Counted from the stretch's first letter, positions 50,476 through 63,359 are shown. The stretch: DNA of 64,000 nucleotides from Phorcus lineatus (GCA_921293015.1 OV121082.1:43978971-44042970), one strand, 5' to 3'. Translations and numbers: made by a program. The notes: generated by a model from the letters alone, not told the origin.

Positions 50476-53470
50476 GTCTGTTACACTATTCTCAAGTGTT
50501 TCACTATTGAATGTTGATCTTTTCTTGGTCTGCAGGAGCTGATATAACATCAGAATCAATGGTTACTTTTCATGTATTTATTCTTCTTGTGTTCATCATA
50601 TTGTCTTGAAGACCATGGAAAGGTCAATTTTGAATTTGTTGAACAATCATCCTAATCAAAAGAATTACAACATTGTCTACGGTAGATCAACATAGTAATT
50701 TTTTATACCCTGAAGAAATCTCAGATAATAAAATATCTTTCGTAATTTACACATAAAGCTGAACAATCACATTTAACTTGCAAATAAAGTTCATTGAATT
50801 AGGTACTTTTTTGGCATAATTCTTCTTTTTTAATTATTACTTTTACAATGGCACTATCAAATATTCATTTATTAGATTTTAAGATTTTAGATATCATTCA
50901 TATATTTGCAGAATATTAACTATTAATACAAGAGCCAAATGATGAAGTTTTTGTTCTGATTTTTCTTTATTCATAGTATAGAGATTATTTCCTATAGAAT
51001 TTCAGCTGATTACATCAGATGAAAGCATGATTGAGTTTATTAAAAAACTGTCTTGTCAGGTATTTTTGTGGAAGCAAAATTCAAGACGTTCAATTTTCTA
51101 CATGAGTGTTATTAGTACATGATTATATCATACCCAGGCGAAACATGAGGGTAACATTTTGGTTGATTTAGATTTGACAACAAGATATATGACAACAAAG
51201 AATCAGTAAAAATGTTAATTAGACCTTTCATCGGGACTATGAGTGTAAAAAGCCTTGCTACAGAATTACAGGGCACTGTTGGATAGTCTTATATTCTATC
51301 TTTACATATAGTTCATTTTTATGATGTTGGAAATTAGTAAAGGTGAAGCCATTTTTTTCATGTCATTTCCCTCAAAACAAGAAGGTGGACTGTAGTCAAT
51401 AGCCAATAAGTCAGCCCCTTTAAGATGAATGCTATATTTTCTAATATTTTTCTTGAACTACAAAAGCTACCTGCAAGAATTATCTTTAAAAATTCTATCA
51501 GAATTTTCAGGACATGATATAGTATTACATAAAAGGAAATTGACACCATGAGATTAGAGTCATAACTACTGCACAATTCTAGTAAATTTGAAGTTCAAAA
51601 CTTTTTAATATCCATAAAATAAGCTGTTTCATTGGCATTCAATTTTGTTCTGACATTTTCAATAAAAAACTTTATTATTTATAAACATGAATTCCTTTTT
51701 TCAAGCCTTTACTTAACAATCTTCCCAAAAATAACCCGAATTTGAGAAAAATATGCTTGCCATGTAGTTGTACATCCATAGAGCCAGACAACTTAGACAA
51801 AAACAAATCTTTTTTAAAGGCAAAGGGTTTACCATTAAGCTTCAACAGACTCGTGCCTGTCAGACGAGCTAGAACCCTTCTCAGAGTGACTTTCGTAATG
51901 AAAATGAAATGCCTTCATCTCCCCGTTCTCTATTACATAAGATCAAAGAGGACCTCACAGCTTTTAATGGTGTTTGAGTCAAACCTGTTTTTATACACAT
52001 GAAAATTTAGGACCTGCTAAGTATATTTTTTATGTTATTTAGTACTTAACTTTATGGAAGCAAAGGGGATTTGTGTTTCAAATTCATCTATATCATTGAT
52101 ATCTTTTTTTTTAGATCTTTTTCAATGTTTACTTTTCAAGGTTTAAGTGTAATGTGCTTTTAATGTAAACTACTAAGAACAGAACTATTTCAACGGCATA
52201 GGTCAAGAATTTAAAAAAAAAAATTCATCTATGGTGTGACCCTAAACATAAGAATGTTAACTATCTAAATGACATGAATTCATGAAATCTATTTGAAGGT
52301 GAATTCAATATATGATTTGTATAAATTCACAATGATCAAACAAACAAGATCCAAACACTCATCTGAAAGTTCAAGTAAAACATTTATATGATGACATTTG
52401 GCATATTATCCATCTTGGTGTAATAATAAAATTAGATCTTGATGATGATCCTGTTATACTTGTTGATGATCAAAGTTATTTCATTATATATATGTTCATA
52501 ATGGATCCAAAACGCTTTGAAGCATTTAGAAAAGGCAAACGTAAGGAAAGCAATTTCCTTTATAACATCTAACTTCCTTGAAGAACCTTATGTACTTTCA
52601 GTTGGTATCCACAAAATCTTGCTTTTTAGATTAAAGGTGAAATCATCTTGTAAATGTGACTGAGAGAGGAATGTCCTTTAACAGATCAAGCATATATATG
52701 AAATCAACTGGTGTGATTGTCGAGGTGAAATAACATTAATTGAGCACGTATCACTCAGACATCTTCAGACCAGCGAGTGTCCCATTCTCCGTGCTCAATA
52801 CCTCATATGAGCAGAGGAACTCTCGACAAAACAAGCCAGAAATACCAACCAAGCATCGGTGCAGCTTTCACTGGACAGGTAATTCAATTTCCCTCACTTT
52901 ACTACAACCTATTCCCATGGTGCGACAACGCTTCATGAATTTGTTCCCGAGTTGTTTGAAGTTGTATGCTCAGTGATCCTCTAAAGGATATGTAAACCGT
53001 TTCATCTTCTAAAATAAACTTCTATCTTATTACACTGTTGAACTGATGCTAAAATGTTATCTTTGTATCTGATTTATTATTTGGTGTCTTTGAATTATTT
53101 GACAAAAATTAAGAATAATTACTGATTTCTTTGAAAATGTTTCCATGGTAGAAACAAATTGACAAATAAAAATGTCGGGCTCAGGTGAATATTTATCAAG
53201 CTTTGAGAACATTTAGAATTCCAATTCCGTATTTTGTTTATGAAAATATATCACCAAATGATTTAAAAAAAATAACATTCTTCTCATGTTCAAATAGGCA
53301 ACAATCCAAAAGGAAGGTTCACTCAAGTAAGAACATTATCTTTACTTGTGTTCAGATTAATATCTGAATATTGATCCATAAAGCATAAGACATAATTCAC
53401 AAATGACTGACGATAAAAACCCAAGAAAAGTCTTTTCAATTTCTAGAGAAATGTTTCAAATTCAACCTAC

Positions 53471-53528
53471 CCTTAAGGACATTCTCAGTTCCTGTGATGT
53501 TGACTTTTTCTATTAGTTTCCTGTTAAG
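53471..53528 (-). CDS. SDR42E1: SDR42E1-like dehydrogenase, short internal exon (NVxGT region)
   Basis: This 58-bp exon encodes LNRKLIEKVNITGTENVLK and the first base of an alanine codon. The E/K-x-N-V/I-x-GTxN-x-L segment is the conserved helix of extended SDRs that precedes the active-site strand; SDR42E1 proteins have a near-identical QLNRNLI..VNVRGT stretch. The acceptor is CTTTATGTTTCAG before 53528 and the donor AAGG|GTAGGT after 53471. The G joins CC at 13284 to give Ala. A longer open frame around it (53436-53675) merely runs into intron on both sides. The preceding exon should end in an SGREQ-like sequence and carry the Rossmann-fold start; I could not find it up to 64000. Confidence 0.88.
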
Positions 53529-54611
53529 CTGAAACATAAAGATATTGAGGGTTTGAAATTGGATGAAACCACAATACAATTGGGATTTATAAGCCACACC
53601 TGCCTCGTCTTCCATCACTGCAATGATCAAAGCTTTATTTTTGATATGACGAAATATTTGACCATTTTTATACATATATGTTGGATGCTTGACTGAAAGG
53701 ATTTTCAGAGGGAAGATCTGGATAGAGAATGAATGAGGCTACAACTTTTAATATTCAAATCTTTTAATATAAAACAATTAATACACATACTTTAGAGGTT
53801 GGCCTGAATGACTTTGATTTTGAAAATTGTGATGTGGATAGGATTGAAATAGAGAATGAATTGAATTTTAACCTTTATAAAATAAAATTTGGTCATGCAG
53901 GCATTTATAGCTTTGAAGTTATAAATGATATTAACCCTTTACCAGCTATATTGAATTCTGCAAAAAAGAATCTATGTAATTGTACAAATCACAATTAATT
54001 CAATAATATCATTAGTATTCTTGGTATTGAAAGAGGTTGTTGATTAGCAACCTCATACTTTTGCTGTATGTGCAGATCATGGGTTAAGAAACATAACTAT
54101 TTGTATGTACATTGTATGTGGAAATTATTTTGAGTGTTTGAAGTACAGGAATCTCCTGGCATAGTACAGGTGCCTTTGATACATAATCCCATAATATTGC
54201 TTTATAAACAACTAATACCCTCTTTATGATTAGAAGGTATGGGTGCATTGCTATTTTCTTCAACAAACATCCCCTGTAAATCAAATATTTGAAAGCGATA
54301 GAAACATACAGGAAACCACTTAAATAATCAATCTGGTTTGCTTTTAAAAACGTTTAAGATTTATGCACTGCATAGATGCATTTCAATATAAAATAATATG
54401 GAATTGATCAAAAATCAAAACTAAAATTTGATTCAACATAAAATCCTTTCTATATTTAGGAAAGAAGTTTGTAAAAATTAACTGATTCATGAATTCACAA
54501 GAAGGAAGAAGTGTTCTGCGACTAAGTAATATAGTTCACAACAAGTTAAGCTAAACCCTTAATGGCCTCACAATCTTTTTGCTATTCTGGAATCATAAAA
54601 ATCTTGTAGAA

Positions 54612-54780
54612 TTATGAGAAATCCATTATTCTTTGCATAAAGTCGCGGAAGCCCATCTGTGTCCCGATTTTTTTACCATATGTATCTCCAGTACCAACAT
54701 TTGCATCCTTAATATGAATCAGTAATGAGATGAAAAACTCTTTTGCTTCCATAACCGTTTTGTTCCAAAAAATATTATGT
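54612..54780 (-). CDS. Possible terminal exon or chance frame, unrecognised
   Basis: On the minus strand a strong acceptor-like tract (TTTGCTTTTTTTTCTTTATC then GGTCACAG) ends at 54781. It is followed by an open frame from 54780 to TAA at 54614-54612. A Met lies at 54752-54750, giving a 46-residue peptide whose middle reads HIKDANVGTGDTYGKKIGTQ. Codon use looks more protein-like than nearby frames. I do not recognise a family. It does not fit the SDR42E1 N-terminus. No partner exon was found. Confidence 0.12.
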
Positions 54781-56861
54781 CTGTGACCGATAAAGAAAAA
54801 AAAGCAAACAATACTTTGTCCTTGACTGAAGAGAGAAAAATAGCATTAACATATTGACTTTTTGATGTAGAAAATAGAGGAATTTATGTTTTTTTAAATT
54901 ATACTTGACTTTTTGTTTTATGATTGAAGAAAAGCTGAGGTGAGTTTGGGACCGAAAATCTGTACGTGCAGGGATTAACTTGGAGGCACTGATAATCAGG
55001 GTTGTTGAGAAGGGACTGGATTTAGGCAAGATAAACAGTGACACAATAATGGTGACAAAATTCAAAATGGATACTTCACGTGAGTACTACTAATTTCAAA
55101 AGCTTAACATTTTAGAAGAGAACTCCATTAACCAGAAGCATGTTGTACAATAATTTTAACATTTGAGACTCTTTATTCTTACATATTTATATATAAGATG
55201 ATACAGATAATAACTAAAGCAAAACTTAATTGCACTTTAAGTGATGTCATGATCAACTGTTTATGGATCATCCAAGATAAATAAAATGAGAAAAATGAAT
55301 GGTTGCTTGGCATCAGTGATATGTGCACATGTGGACATATTATGTATATGACACAGGTAATGTTTAACATATATGTAATAGAGATACCTGCAAATGACCT
55401 TTCCTCTCTCAACAATGTACAATTCCTAGAATATAGGCCTCCATCAAGACCACAATAAGTGGTTGAAATATTGAGCATGACATCTTGGACATAATAAGGG
55501 TCAAAAGGAAGAAGGGGAATTCAGACAGCTAGGTAATTGAGAAAATAGGTATATATGTATAAGAGCAAACATCCACTTCATAGCAGACACAGGAAGAGGA
55601 GTACAATATCTAAGCTAGTAAAACTGGCGACACATTATCACTCTGTCTGCCAACGTCTTATTTAGTAAAGGATATAAATAAAGGAAATTAGACAATTTGT
55701 TCTTCTGCCCTGATGCCATTAGGTACAAAAACAGTACTTTTCACTTCTCCTGTCCATAAAGTCTGGTGCTGGTATTATCCCATGGTACAACAATCAACTG
55801 CAGAAGAGCAAACCTTGGTTCAGTTTGCCTTTCATGCCGCCACCAATTTTACTCTTGGAACATTTCTTAGAACTACTTGGTTCCATTTATCATTTCTATT
55901 GAGAATCCCGGTGCCAGAAAGTTTTAGTGCACTAGTAATAGTTGGCTATATTCATGCGATACATCTCTGTTGGTGAAGTATTTCATTCAATGAAATAGTA
56001 AGACATAAGTGCATTTCTGAATTATTTTCTTTAAGATCAAACACAGGCAGATCAGCTTAAAAAGGTTTATGTTCATAACATCTATCATAATTTTTTATTT
56101 ACAAATTATTCTGAAAATAAAATTAGAGATGGATATATTCAGTATTTGAAAGGACTTAAAGTGATGCACCATGTCTCCATTGATCATTATTTGTACATAC
56201 ATCATGTTACATAAAAACATGAAAGTAAAATATTCAAGTCTATCATCCCATCAAATGAATGGACAACAAAATATATTATTAAAAAAATCTAAGATCATTT
56301 ATTACAAAACGTTGAAATAAATCCTTATTTCTTTAGATTTTCATCATAAGACACAAAATAACATCAATAACTGTATACATTATTCAAATTATGCTGGACA
56401 ATTGCCATCCCCTGAATATAACAAATTAGTTAATGAGTAGTCAAGTAGGTCCCAATCCATAATTTGGTCATCAGCTAGGGGGAGATAACTCAACTTGATA
56501 CCCATTTCCTGTATATTGCCGCATGCAATATCCTAATTAGATAGACAGAGCTGATAAGAGGACGAAGGGAGAATATCATAACCAGAATCATATCAACTGA
56601 CTGACAGGTTCTCAATGGATGAATTAATATACAGGGGACAGCTAACAACTTCCTGGTGTATTGATCATATATTGGAAGTACAAGCAGTACTCCTAGGATT
56701 GTGTCTCACTGAGTCTCGTTTATCTGTCTATCGTCCGTCTCGGAGCTCTAGTTTGTTGTTTCATCCTCCCTTCACCCTAGATATTCATATGATAGAGTTC
56801 TGCATGATTGATATGTTTAGGATCCTACTATCAGATAAACCACAAATTCCTGTAATTCATC

Positions 56862-57312
56862 AGGACTAGCCCATTTTGGATTCAAACCCAAACCAACAAC
56901 CAGCCAGCAATAAATAGAAGATATTATATGAGTGTCCTTGACATACTATGTTTACGACACGAGTGCCTATATATTAGTATTTCTCGAGCGAGAGCGAGGA
57001 TAAACTGATATTTAAGCATGAGTGTCGTGAACATGGTATGTCATGGGCACGAATATAAGCTGTTTATTACTGAAGTCGCGAAATCAAAGGAAAGGACCAA
57101 AATCGACCTCCAAGCAAAGGCAGTTTACCCTCACAACCTCATAGGTGAACTTTGATGTCAAAGCATTGTATGAAAAATATCAACCTCAATATGATTGCCC
57201 TCGTAGGTAATAAGTATGAATTCTTGTAGGACTAGTTCATTTGGATTCCACCTATCGCATCAGTGTCAGGCGTCTGTACTGAGTGTCCCAACTGCTTAAC
57301 CATGCAGCCACC
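56862..57312 (-). repeat. Two tRNA-like repeat fragments, minus strand
   Basis: AGGACTAGCCCATTTTGGAT TCAAACC at 56862-56889 and AGGACTAGTTCATTTGGATT CC at 57228-57249 are the same sequence, diverged. In the second copy the minus strand continues upstream as GGTGGCTGCATGGTTAAGCA G (A-box-like, near 57312-57290), with a weak B box. These look like heads of an old tRNA-derived SINE. Function as tRNA is excluded by the missing stems. Confidence 0.45.
56939..57043. repeat. 105-bp imperfect palindrome
   Basis: The left arm TGACATACTATGTTTACGAC AC (from 56939) matches the reverse complement of the right arm, which ends GTGTCGTGAACATGGTATGT CA at 57043, with two mismatches in the first 22 bp and weaker pairing towards the centre near 56991 (CTCGAGCGAGAGCGAG). 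This suggests a foldback element or an extruded-hairpin-prone site. It is inserted between the two tRNA-like fragments. Confidence 0.75.
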
Positions 57313-57419
57313 GGGGATTCAGAGGAGTTCTGAGTGTAAAATTATCTTGACTGTCAGTTGTAATGCTTTCATTAACAACCTTTCATATGGCATTGATTTC
57401 TAATGATAGATTCATGAAA

Positions 57420-57530
57420 GACACGTCAAAATCAAAGCTGGCAGATCATTTGAAACTCCAATTTGATAACATAGACACGTCAAAATCAAAACCAGCAGAT
57501 CATTAGAAACTTCCATTTGATAACATAGAT
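57420..57530. repeat. 54-bp tandem duplication
   Basis: ACACGTCAAAATCAAA starts at 57421 and 57475. Both units continue with GCTGGCAGATCATTTGAAAC or CCAGCAGATCATTAGAAAC, then TCCA.TTTGATAACATAGA. Confidence 0.92.
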
Positions 57531-58054
57531 AACATAGAAATTTTTCAGATTTCACCCAAAATGTTTATACAGATGATACTTTTGATCTCATTTTACTCTT
57601 AGCAAAATATCATCTATAAATGTAAGTTGAGGAAGATAAAACCAAAATGATCTTTTTTTAAGAAAGAATTAAAGCATTATTACTATATAGAAAAAATCAG
57701 ATGTTGGAATAAGTCTAAGTTTGATGAATTTGTGGAAAAATGGGCAATGTATTTAAAACTCGTTATGGAGTAGTTACACAATAAGGAATGAATGAATATG
57801 TATCAGTGAGTGAATTAAATTTTTTATTTTTAACTTTCTTTCTTTTTTCGTATTTTCTTATGTACTTTCTAGAAAACACCTGCTATCATTAATACCATAG
57901 GCTATATGCCTAAAATGATGTATCAAGATGTAAGATATCAGGAATAAAAATAAATTTTTAAAAACAAATTTCAGATTTCTAGAGGGATCTAGCATCATTT
58001 ACTCTTCTTTGAGTGGCATTTTAGAAGTTGGGAGCAACTATAAGTACAAATAAT

Positions 58055-58125
58055 TTATGGATGACAACTTCTTTATTCGGAGGTTGCGACGTTTCGATAC
58101 AGATTCTTGTATCGTTGTCAAGCGT
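58055..58125. repeat. Fragment of the AACTTCTTTATT foldback family
   Basis: TTTATGGATGACAACTTCTT TATT is followed by GGAGGTTGCGACGTTTCGAT ACAGATTC and TTGTATCGTTGTC. The CAGATTCTTGTATCG block recurs, inverted, at 63515-63534 (CGATACAAGAATCTG), linking this copy with the one near 63455-63541. Confidence 0.65.
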
Positions 58126-59188
58126 ACTTAATCATTTAATCTATCGGTTATAGATCCATGTTTTTCATGAGAATATTACTGATTTTTTTCTTCTAGCTGT
58201 TTGTTAGTTGCAGTCTTGTTTCACCTATCATGTGCATCCTTCAGAATGGTGTATGATTAATTCTTTTTTACTTATTTTCTTAATAGGTAGACATTGTTTC
58301 CAATCGATTGTTCATACCTCCTTACTTGTGATATTCGATGCCTGTTTCCTTTTGTCAAAAAAGCGAATGTATTACTGATCGAATATCAAAAATGTTTCAT
58401 TACTGACTGCATAACAAAAACTTTTCACAGAAGCTTATGTATCTTTTGGTATGCATTCCAATGATATTCCAAATTCCAATATCAATCATTCAATCCTGTA
58501 GATAATATCTTATAGGTTAGGAGGACTCAAATATTTATTTGCTAACTGAATTGCTTTGCAAAAAATTTTGCTTGTCACTATTAGTACCATAGTGATTCTA
58601 TAAATAAAAACATGACATTGGAAACTATTCTCGTACATCACACAGTCATGATAAGATTCATCAATATGTCATTGGATAAAAAATCTATAATATACCATTC
58701 CCACTGAAATACTGTTAACACATCTACTAAGTCACAGAATATTAATTCTTAGTACAGTTATTGCTTTAGTATTCATATTTGATTCAAAATATTTATAAAA
58801 ATGTTTTCTGGGCCAGTTTTCGTTTTATGGCAAATGATTAGCATATGAAAATGATTTTGTAAGATACAGTTTATTTCTCATATATAGATCATCAATCACC
58901 TTTTTTTGAAATTTTTTTTTGACAATCATTAATGATCTGCCTTCAACTTGGACATAGCATATTGCTAGCTTTATTCAATTTGTTGATTTGCTAACCCTCA
59001 TTAAATAAGTTAAAAAAAATATCATTTGGTAATTTATTTTTTATGCTTCAAGATTGGATATTCAATTAGATGCCATGTTTTCACAGCAATGTAATTGCCT
59101 TAATTTGTTACTTCATTTAAGCTAAACTGAGAACTCATGGGCACTGACCCAGTGTTAACTGATAACCCTCTTAATTGGGGAAATGATC

Positions 59189-59265
59189 TGAGGCCGCTAT
59201 GCCGAAAATCCGCGAGTTTGCTCATCTCTCGCGGAAATCTTAGCCCATCAGGATGAGTGGCCTCA
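59189..59265. other. Nested inverted repeats in a GC-richer island
   Basis: The outer arms TGAGGCCGCT (59189-59198) and AGTGGCCTCA (59256-59265) pair over 10 bp with one mismatch. The inner arms CCGCGAG (59210-59216) and CTCGCGG (59228-59234) pair perfectly with an 11-nt loop. The surrounding ~130 bp is noticeably richer in G+C and more complex than its neighbours. It may be a conserved non-coding or structured element; nothing in the window proves function. Confidence 0.45.
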
Positions 59266-61129
59266 CAGGTGGATGCGGAAATCAGATCTGACTTGTCCGT
59301 GGTCCAAGGGATTATGTCAAAGTGATGATCATTTCAATTTCATTTTCATCCTTCATTTTAATTGACGGTTTCATTTCCTAATTGCCACGACACTCTCTTC
59401 ATCTCCTCACTATAACATCCCCTCATTATAACGCAGACCTGAGTAGCAGGAGATGAATGTTTCATATTAAATACAGCTCATAATCAAGGATGTATACGAA
59501 ACTGATATCAATCAATATCATGTCAAAGACAACACATCCAATGAAAGTAGCCAGGAAGCAGCGAATATGAACGTTAATTTCACACTATGTGATGTAGATG
59601 AACTAGCTACTCTTCCAGACGAAAATCCAGGGATGAGATGGGATCACACATAATTTGGCTTAATCCACATTAAACAAATGGGATGTTCCGGCCCATCTGT
59701 GCGCCCTAGCTTCTAATGAATCGTCAATCTCAACCTGTTTACATCGGGCCTTTTTCACTCCCGAATGAAGATAGCAGATTCAGTGCCTCTTGATAAAGAA
59801 TTGTTCTGACTCTGTGGATATGTACTGGAACCAAGGATATATACACCAAGATTTCGTAACGACACATAAAACCAATTCATATAGGCTGGTAAACTAGCAC
59901 TATCAAGGTAAGAATATTATCTGGTCATCTTTATCATTATCATTATTGTTCATCAATTTATTGATCACTTTGATTGGAATCATGAGTAGAATATGCCAGA
60001 GAGAAACTGACATCTATAGTGAGAAACCTATCTGTACTTAAACACCTTCTACAGCTTCTATTGTGAAAATCATAACCTTTCTGACTAAATGCCAACTCCT
60101 TAAGCGTATGCTCTGTAAAGAAATTATCACGAAAATCTTTCTATTTATATGAATGTCACTTCTAAATGACCTTCAAAGACTTGTACTTATTTGATCATTC
60201 ATCAATTTTTCTATTTAGGACCTTTAGGACTTATGAACACAAGATGACAGAGAAAATAACAACTGATTCAGTATTCCACATAAATTTAGAACCAATTGAT
60301 GGATTTCATATAGAACACACTGTTCGTAATTCAAAAAATGTTTTATACTCATTGATGTTTAATTAGATTTTATCAATAAAAAAACATATCAAGTGCTTGA
60401 ACAGGGAAAAAACATTCAGAATTTGATGTAATTAAGGTATTTACATTGACAAAAAACATTTACATCCAAAAATGACAAATGAAATATGGTAACACTTTTA
60501 TAAGAATACAAGTACCTACCGGTAAGCTTAATTAACATTTTCATATGCAAAATAAACATAAGACTACCAATGAAAGAATGTTTTTACATAGAATTCATAT
60601 GCTTACTGTTACATTATAATGTACTTATCTATTAATATAGATTTTCCTAGCATGTTTACCATTACTGTTTATAGATAAAACTTTTCCAAAATATTGCACA
60701 AACAAACTACAGATCATTGCATATTCCAGCATATTGATGGTTTTGACATGTGATTTAAGCTGAAAGAGATCAATATCCAATCAGATCATATCATTGCCTC
60801 AATAAACACATGCATGTTTTACTTTGGCTCTTTTCTCTGAATGTGTGTTCTGGTGTCTCCACTTGGTTTTGAGTCAATTAATGGAGTTCTTCTGATGCTC
60901 AAGTCAAGTGCTGATTCTAATTCTCCTGGTTATCTGGCATTGTGTCCAAATATTGCTCTTTCTATCGTTGTTTAATTCCTTAAGTCATTTCTTTCCACAT
61001 AACCTCTGTGACAAGTGTTCAATATTTCTCAATTCTCTCAAGATCAGATTGCAAAGAAAATAATCAGATGTATACCTTATTTTCATCTTATGAAATATTG
61101 TCTTACATCTACGTCATTCCTTTCTTATA

Positions 61130-61167
61130 GTGAGTGAGTGAGAGAGTGAGAGAGTGAGGGAGAGAGT
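61130..61167 (+). repeat. (GAGT)/(GAGA) microsatellite
   Basis: AGTGAGTGAGTGAGAGAGTG AGAGAGTGAGGGAGAGAG is a compound purine-rich simple repeat. Confidence 0.9.
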
Positions 61168-63249
61168 TTATATTTGGTGCAACTTGTGCAGTATTTCAGC
61201 AAATTCTGCTGTCTTGTACGAAATATGTGCACATCACACATATGAAGGGACTTCAGTCTTCTTCATAGTTATGGGAACAAGAAGAATGCTCAGTTGAAAC
61301 AAGGTTGCTGATTGCACAACTGACTTTAGTTACATGGAAAAACGCTACAATCACTGAAAATGTTTTTTAAGCGATATGCCTCTATATTTTCTATAAGCTT
61401 ATTTCATATCAATATTATTTAGCATTGTAGCTATTTTTTGCAGTGATATTCCTACCTGATCAGGGTGCTTCATTCATATCGCAGTGGCAATAGTATTTTT
61501 GCATGAAGAAAGCCTGCAATCCATTGTTGACATACAACCTGTCTACAGGATACAGAGATGGTCTTGAAGTACTTGCAGATACATTGAGGCAATGGTAAAA
61601 TTCTTGTTGTGGCAATGCTTCCGCAACGTATTTTCCACCTTTTTTTTTTGTAGGGGCGAGCTTACAAATGTTTTGATAAGCATTGAGTTGAACAACACCC
61701 CCATTAAAATAGTTCTCATCAGAGACTCTGTTGTTTACTCACAAGTGGACACAGAACTAACAGTGCTGGCAAATGCACCATCCTGCTCTGAATGAGAAGA
61801 AACGGACTGATTTCATAATGTTTAGTTCATTTATCCCTTCTTTTTCAGTTCCTGGATTCTTTTTATAGGACCTTTATTCAGTTGGCTTACTCCTAGTTGT
61901 TCTTATATTCATGTCAAGAAAAACTGCATTTTGATATATTGGGAGACATGATTCAATCATATGTAGGTTCTTTTCTTATCCTATTATGTCACATTAGGAA
62001 TCTGATCCAGAACTCTTTTGTACTGCAAATTGACAGATTGTACAATCCACAAAGAATTAATTATAGACTCGTCCATACATAAATGGAGCCATTTGTATTC
62101 ATTCAATGTGAGCAAACCTAAAAACCATAATTTCATCAGTTGCTCTCTAAATTCATTTTGCAACATTCAAATCAGCAGAGGTATAAATAAATCAAAATAG
62201 AGAGATTCAAATTTGTTTAAACTCGAAATTCTTGTGTCAGCAAAAACTCTCTCATTTGCCTTGTTTTAGAAATAACAAAGTCAATCTATATGCTGGACGA
62301 AGCCTGCAGGATTGATTTTGTTAACCCTTTCAGCCACTCTCTTATCATGTGAAGAAATCCAAATAAAAGGAAAAAAAAATTGTTAGTTTGTTATGGGTTA
62401 ATTCCATAATGGCAGGCTATTACGATTACTGTGATTTGTCAAAGTTGGTTATGTGGAGGACAATTGCTTGGGTGATTTTCCAACTTTTCCACAGCATATT
62501 CCTGCAAAATGACATTCCCTCAAAAGCATGAGCATTTCTCTTCCTCATGAATATAATTTTTGAAAAAATGATTCATTTGAATTTCAATTCTTGAAGATAA
62601 AAAAGAGGCAGCAGAATGAGATTGGTTCATGATTGATGCATTGAGGTGGACAACTAGGGTGACCTAACCAGATAAGGAAGAGGGGGGTCGTAATACCATC
62701 CCTCATTCTTCTACACTGCTCGTGCAATTGCCAGCCTCATTATGGTTTCTGGGTCAACACTCGCTGATTAAACGCTCTTTGTGCAACTCTTGACATCTCT
62801 TCATCATGTCAAAAAGACTCAAAAACTGGATCTAGATTTTTGCTTCAATAACAGAGTTTCTCTAAAAGGTAGTTTCAATTTTGCATGAAACACTATTGAC
62901 TTTTAACACTGCCATGAAAGAAAAATGGCTGTTCAAAATAAACAATGTTCAAATTATGATATGAATAATACCAACTATGACACGTTATCAAGAGCTGGTG
63001 ATTGAGTCGATAAGCTGTAAGTCACATTCAGAAGTATTGGTTGAGAACTGAAATTGCAAATTTTGTGATCCTAACTATAACAATGTAACATTTGTTCACT
63101 TTCTAAATGGTTAGTATTTTTTCATAGGGAATTTTATAATAGATATGAGCTCTATTTTGATATTCTATACACAACCTTTTTACCAAATCATTCAAATTCC
63201 TATTGTAAAAATTCAAGAAACCATATAAGTGTTGAATTGATACGACTTT

Positions 63250-63359
63250 CTAGATAACAACTTCTTTATTGTGAAATTCATGATGTTTCGGAGTATATGA
63301 AGGAGTAAGCATTTGCTCAAAAACTTTGTGAATGTCAGAATAAAGAAGTTGTTATCTAG
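63250..63359. mobile_element. 110-bp foldback element with perfect 21-bp inverted ends
   Basis: CTAGATAACAACTTCTTTAT at 63250-63269 (plus one more T) is the exact reverse complement of the right end ATAAAGAAGTTGTTATCTAG (63340-63359, one more A to the left). The 68-bp centre is unrelated to the arms. This is the cleanest member of the dispersed AACTTCTTTATT family in the window. It is followed by GTAAGTCACTTCTAAATACC CTTCAAAGACTTG, also seen near 60157-60183. Confidence 0.85.

Larger units (their letters stand above)
13285..53470 (-). other. 40,186-bp intron of the SDR42E1-like gene
   Basis: On the minus strand the donor is AAGG|GTAGGT (53470) and the acceptor TTTCAG (ending 13285). Phase 1 is kept across it, and the residues on either side are adjacent in the protein family, so no coding exon is expected between them. 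It contains many repeats listed separately. Most of the remainder (about 13,300-18,500, 22,850-26,000, 30,400-36,700, 38,100-40,500, 41,000-44,480 and 45,490-50,080) is plain AT-rich sequence in which I see no gene. Confidence 0.85.

Noticed and set aside
55713..55976. 87-codon plus-strand frame
   Set aside because: No recognised domain or signal, and length is within chance expectation for this window.
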